Assembly (NCBI GenBank): GCA_020059785.1
Contig: JAGVBL010000299.1
Span: 1-9,564, forward strand
Direction: 5' to 3'
Source: Ignavibacteriales bacterium
GTDB lineage: Bacteria; Bacteroidota; Ignavibacteria; Ignavibacteriales; Melioribacteraceae
DNA length: 9,564 nt
Shown piece by piece: positions 6,941 to 9,564 of this stretch. Every line of letters begins with the position of its first letter. Position 1 is the stretch's first letter. Below the pieces are notes generated by a model. It saw only the letters and a list, made by a program, of their open reading frames with translations, was not told where the DNA came from and did not search any database. A program made the translations under genes and the position numbers.

Positions 6941-8083
6941 ATGAATTTTGAGTTTACAGAAGAACAATTGATGATACAACAAACAGCACGTGAATTTGCT
7001 GAATCTGAAATTGCCCCTACAGCAGTTGAGAGAGATAAAACCGCCGAATTCCCCTATGAAATAGTTAAAAAACTTGGCGAACTCGGATTTATGGGAATGA
7101 TGGTTTCACCGCAATATGATGGTGCCGGGCTTGATACTGTAAGTTATGTTCTGGCAATGATTGAGGTCTCTAAAGTTGATGCAAGCGTTGGTGTTATTAT
7201 GTCGGTAAATAATTCGCTCGTTTGTTATGGCTTGGAAAAATGGGGTTCAGACTATATAAAAGAAACTTATCTTAAACCACTTGCAAAAGGTGAAAAGCTT
7301 GGTGCGTTCGCATTATCCGAGCCCGAAGCTGGTAGCGATGCTACTAAACAGCATACTACAGCCTATAAAGAAGGCGATTTCTGGGTAATTAATGGAATGA
7401 AAAATTGGATTACTAATGGACTGAATGCTGATTATCATCTTGTTGTAACTCAATCAGATAAAGATAAAGGGCACCATGGAATTACAACATTTTTAGTTGA
7501 GAAGGGGACACCCGGTTTTGGGCATGGTGTTAAGGAAGATAAACTTGGAATTAGAAGCAGCGATACATGCTCGCTTACTTTCGAAAATTGTAAGATACCA
7601 GAAAAAAATATTGTTTGGGAAGTTGGTAAAGGATTTAACTTTGCAATGAATACATTAAACGGCGGAAGAATTGGAATTGCAGCTCAAGCTTGCGGTATTG
7701 CAGAAGGAGCGCTGGATGCTGCAAAAAAATATGCTAAAGTTCGTAAAGCATTTGGAACCGAAATTGCTAATCTGCAAGCAATTCAATTCAAATTAGCTGA
7801 TATGGCTGTTAAAGTTGAAGCAGCTAAACTTCTTACACTTGAAGCCGCTGCTTTAAAAGATTCCGGCAAAAAGTATGTTAAAGAGGCTGCCATGGCTAAG
7901 CTCTATGCGTCTAAAATTGCCGTTGAATGTGCGTTAGAGTCAATTCAAATTCATGGCGGATACGGATATGTTAGAGAATATCTTGTAGAAAGATTTTTAC
8001 GCGATGCTAAAATAACCGAGATTTATGAGGGTACTTCAGAGATCCAGCGTGTTGTAATTGCTCGCGAACTGCTAAAAGATTAG
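6941..8083 (+). CDS. Acyl-CoA dehydrogenase, short-chain/butyryl-CoA type
   Basis: A 380-residue FAD enzyme that introduces the alpha-beta double bond in acyl-CoA during fatty-acid oxidation, passing electrons to electron-transfer flavoprotein. Length is normal for the family. Seen in order: N-terminal helical domain (MNFEFTEEQLMIQQTAREFA), FAD/substrate segment GAFALSEPEAGSDA (121-134), WVINGMKNWITNG (148-160), the middle beta-domain signature KLGIRSSDTCSLTFENC (201-217), GGRIGIAAQACGIAEGALDAA (241-261), QIHGGYGYVREY (336-347) and IYEGTSEIQR (361-370). E363 occupies the catalytic-base position of short- and medium-chain enzymes. The exact chain length is not certain. The start is chosen from GAGGA and the family N-terminus. 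The stop codon is part of the ribosome site of the next gene. Confidence 0.95.
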   Translation: MNFEFTEEQLMIQQTAREFAESEIAPTAVERDKTAEFPYEIVKKLGELGFMGMMVSPQYDGAGLDTVSYVLAMIEVSKVDASVGVIMSVNNSLVCYGLEKWGSDYIKETYLKPLAKGEKLGAFALSEPEAGSDATKQHTTAYKEGDFWVINGMKNWITNGLNADYHLVVTQSDKDKGHHGITTFLVEKGTPGFGHGVKEDKLGIRSSDTCSLTFENCKIPEKNIVWEVGKGFNFAMNTLNGGRIGIAAQACGIAEGALDAAKKYAKVRKAFGTEIANLQAIQFKLADMAVKVEAAKLLTLEAAALKDSGKKYVKEAAMAKLYASKIAVECALESIQIHGGYGYVREYLVERFLRDAKITEIYEGTSEIQRVVIARELLKD

Positions 8084-8085
8084 GA
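8081..8085 (+). promoter_or_regulatory. Shine-Dalgarno TAGGA, overlapping the dehydrogenase stop, for the YidD-like gene
   Basis: TAGGA contains the TAG stop of the acyl-CoA dehydrogenase and lies 7 nt before TTG at 8093-8095. The other candidate starts are worse placed: TTG at 8087 is only 1 nt away. The overlap suggests coupled translation. Confidence 0.5.
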
Positions 8086-8092
8086 CTTGCTG

Positions 8093-8539
8093 TTGATAAA
8101 ATCTATAATATTTTGCTTGTTTTTGTTTTCTACTTTAAGTTATGCACAGACTGATTGGGTTAAGTGGAATGCCGTTGAAGTTTCCTATAAAATCAGTAAT
8201 GCTTCCTCAAAGAATATAATAACACAGAAACAAAGTTCAGGTTCGGGGATAATTAGTTTACTGAGAAACACCTATGCATTCTTTATCTCAGACCTGGATG
8301 GAGATAATTGCCCTTTCTATCCGTCGTGTTCTCATTTCTTTGTTCAAGCAGTTAGTGAATCCGGTTTAATAAAAGGAACATTAATGTTTGCAGATCGATT
8401 TATGCGTGATTTAAATTTTTTCAAAAATAAAAATAGTTATCCTCTTCATCAATTTGGAAAATTTTATGACCCGGTTTCGAACTATAAACTAAATGAACAG
8501 ATAATCGAATTAATTCCGAATGGAAATAGTGGTAATTAA
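8093..8539 (+). CDS. Exported YidD-like protein (haemolytic-domain family), TTG start
   Basis: A 148-residue protein with an N-terminal signal peptide (MIKSIIFCLFLFSTLSYA, likely cut before Q19). Residues about 55-110 resemble the YidD family: LLRNTYAFFIS, then CPFYPSCSHFFVQAVSESGLIKGTLMFADRFMRD (73-106), with C73, P77, C79 and S80 matching the C-x-x-x-P-[ST]-C-S core. YidD assists YidC-dependent membrane insertion and normally acts on the cytoplasmic side as a short protein. Here a signal peptide, a spacer of about 35 residues and a C-terminal tail are added, and the usual RC-x-P motif after the helix is replaced by RDLNF, so one conserved cysteine is missing. No ATG lies in frame before position 8381, so a TTG start is required. 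The gene follows the dehydrogenase and precedes the TPR gene by 3 bp, as in an operon. Canonical YidD function is not assumed; hence no symbol. Confidence 0.78.
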   Translation: MIKSIIFCLFLFSTLSYAQTDWVKWNAVEVSYKISNASSKNIITQKQSSGSGIISLLRNTYAFFISDLDGDNCPFYPSCSHFFVQAVSESGLIKGTLMFADRFMRDLNFFKNKNSYPLHQFGKFYDPVSNYKLNEQIIELIPNGNSGN

Positions 8540-8542
8540 TTT

Positions 8543-9112
8543 ATGAAGAAATTTTTCTATCACTCAAATAAGTTGATACTGCTACTTATAATCTCCATCT
8601 TTATTACTTATGGTGATATACTTTGTCAGGACTCTTCAAAAGAATTGGACCTATTTTCTTATAAGAGCCGGTTGAAATTTGGTAATCATCTTTACTTTGA
8701 GAAAGATTATTTAAGAGCTTCGTATGAATTTAGAGAGTATCTAAAATATGAGGATAACGATACCATCAGGTTTAGATTTGCGAATTGTTTTTACAATATT
8801 GGAAGATACTTAGAAGCGGCGGATAACTTTAAAAGTACCTTTTATAATTCTACTATACAGGATGAATCAAGATTAGCATATTACAAATCCCTCTTTTTTA
8901 GCGGCGATTTTAATTTATTCCGTAATTCAACCAGAAATGAAATCTATCTGCCCGAAAAATTTCTTACAGATGTTAACCGCTTATACTTCACTTCATTTTT
9001 AATGGATAATTCTGTTCTGCCGGATTCAGGAAATTTTATTTCTACATTTCCTGATTCTAATAAAAACGATATCCGTAATTTTTACATTCAAAAAAAAATT
9101 CCCGAAATATAA
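8543..9112 (+). pseudogene. Exported TPR protein, N-terminal part; frame breaks at an A9 run before its membrane domain
   Basis: A 189-residue frame with a signal peptide (MKKFFYHSNK then hydrophobic 11-23, probable cut near C28/Q29). Tetratricopeptide-like helices fill about residues 38-125: FGNHLYFEKDYLRASYEFREYL, FRFANCFYNIGRYLEAADNF and SRLAYYKSLFFSGDFNLF. Such repeats bind partner proteins. The family sequence should continue after YIQKK at 181-185, but the A9 run at 9090-9098 throws the frame, giving only IPEI before a stop. Removing one A reads YIQKKFPKYKSLTTAALL and joins the membrane-spanning part downstream, for a full protein of about 295 residues. It starts 3 bp after the YidD-like gene with no strong Shine-Dalgarno, suggesting coupled translation. 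No named family is recognised with certainty. Confidence 0.75.
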
Positions 9113-9431
9113 AAGCCTCACTACCGCAGCACTTTTATCAAGCTTAATACCGGGACTCGGTAAAATTTATGTGGGTAATATAACCGATGGATTAACCTCA
9201 TTTTTAGTAACCGGTGCATTAACTTTTTTAGCTGTTGACAATTTTAAACACAAGCACAATTTCCGGGGATGGTTGTTTACCGGGCTGGGAGCCTTTTTCT
9301 ATGCTGGTAATATTTATGGATCTGCGGCAGCAGCTCAAATTTTTAATGCCGGAATACAACTCAATTTTGATAGGGATGTAAAATTATATTTTGAAAAAAG
9401 AAATTACTTCTTGCCGGAAATTAAATTATAA
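9099..9431 (+). pseudogene. Membrane-spanning C-terminal part of the TPR protein, in the shifted frame
   Basis: A 110-residue continuation of the TPR gene. It opens with FPKYKSLTTAALLSSLIPG and the motif IPGLGKIYVGNITDGL, a short Pro/Gly-rich sequence seen in many small bacterial membrane proteins of the TM2/P13-like kind. Two hydrophobic segments follow: SFLVTGALTFLAV, and GWLFTGLGAFFYAGNIYG with an alanine-rich extension. The tail (FDRDVKLYFEKRNYF) is polar. The GTG at 9171 inside KIYVGN is not a believable start because it would cut the motif in two and no signal peptide or Shine-Dalgarno supports it. The frame is continuous with the A9 run if one A is removed. The next gene starts 2 bp after the stop. 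Confidence 0.75.
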
Positions 9432-9433
9432 TC

Positions 9434-9564
9434 ATGAAAATTAAGCACTATAGAATACTGCTCTGCCTATTTATTTCTCCGATAATATCTAATTATGCTC
9501 AATCTCAATTGTCCTCCCAATTCGATTATGCAAATACTTTGTTTAAGACAGAAAATTATTTTGA
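9434..9564 (+). CDS. N-terminal start of another exported protein, probably TPR-like, partial
   Basis: Only the first 43 codons are inside the window. They show a signal peptide (MKIKHY, hydrophobic 8-19, probable cut after A23 or A22 before Q) and then FDYANTLFKTENYF, which resembles the first helix of a TPR repeat and closely echoes FGNHLYFEKDY in the gene before. The ATG lies 2 bp after the previous stop, so it is probably in the same operon. Function cannot be called from so little sequence. Confidence 0.7.
   Translation, partial: MKIKHYRILLCLFISPIISNYAQSQLSSQFDYANTLFKTENYF

Noticed and set aside
9171..9173. GTG as a start for a small separate membrane protein
   Set aside because: It falls inside the KIYVGN motif, and the frame continues upstream to the A9 run with family-like sequence.

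Overview
This AT-rich window looks like chromosomal DNA from the Bacteroidota/Chlorobiota side of the tree, most probably an Ignavibacteriota-like organism. That is inferred from gene content only. The window opens with the end of a protein carrying a type IX secretion (T9SS) sorting domain of the 'LKVYDILGREVATLVNE' kind. It also holds a carboxypeptidase-regulatory-domain TonB-dependent receptor paired with a DUF4249 lipoprotein, and a TAnnTTTG-type promoter. Unlike many Bacteroidota, several genes here have readable Shine-Dalgarno sequences.

Layout. Positions 2-211 (+) are the 3' end of a T9SS cargo gene. Positions 216-4959 are all minus strand, transcribed right to left: a TonB-dependent receptor (4959 to 2591, broken by one frameshift), a DUF4249 lipoprotein, a GerMN-domain lipoprotein, a Gdx/SugE small multidrug resistance transporter and a small SPOUT (TrmH-type) RNA methyltransferase. 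After a 200-bp spacer come rlmN (6811 to 5747) and, downstream of it, a small exported protein with a CsgG/LpoB-like pattern (5687 to 5160). A 129-bp divergent region (6812-6940) separates rlmN from a plus-strand cluster: an acyl-CoA dehydrogenase, an exported YidD-like protein starting at TTG, a TPR protein whose membrane-spanning C-terminal half is in another frame, and the start of another exported protein that runs off the edge.

How the genes fit together. The receptor and DUF4249 lipoprotein are a known Bacteroidota pairing at the outer membrane. The GerMN, sugE and trmH-like genes are tightly spaced and probably co-transcribed, without an obvious shared function. On the plus strand, the YidD-like protein and its two neighbours all have export signals and are nearly end to end, so they may form an envelope module. 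This is the most interesting part of the window, because ordinary YidD is a cytoplasmic membrane-associated protein encoded near rnpA and yidC.

Two genes are interrupted by single-base changes in homopolymers: a T6 on the coding strand at 3746-3751 that would need to be T7, and an A9 at 9090-9098 that would need to be A8. In both cases the downstream frame continues the same family domain without a gap. A sequencing or assembly error, or a very recent mutation, is the simplest reading. Polymerase slippage on the A9 or ribosomal slippage on the T6 are less likely alternatives. I see no RNA genes, CRISPR arrays, insertion sequences or phage genes.
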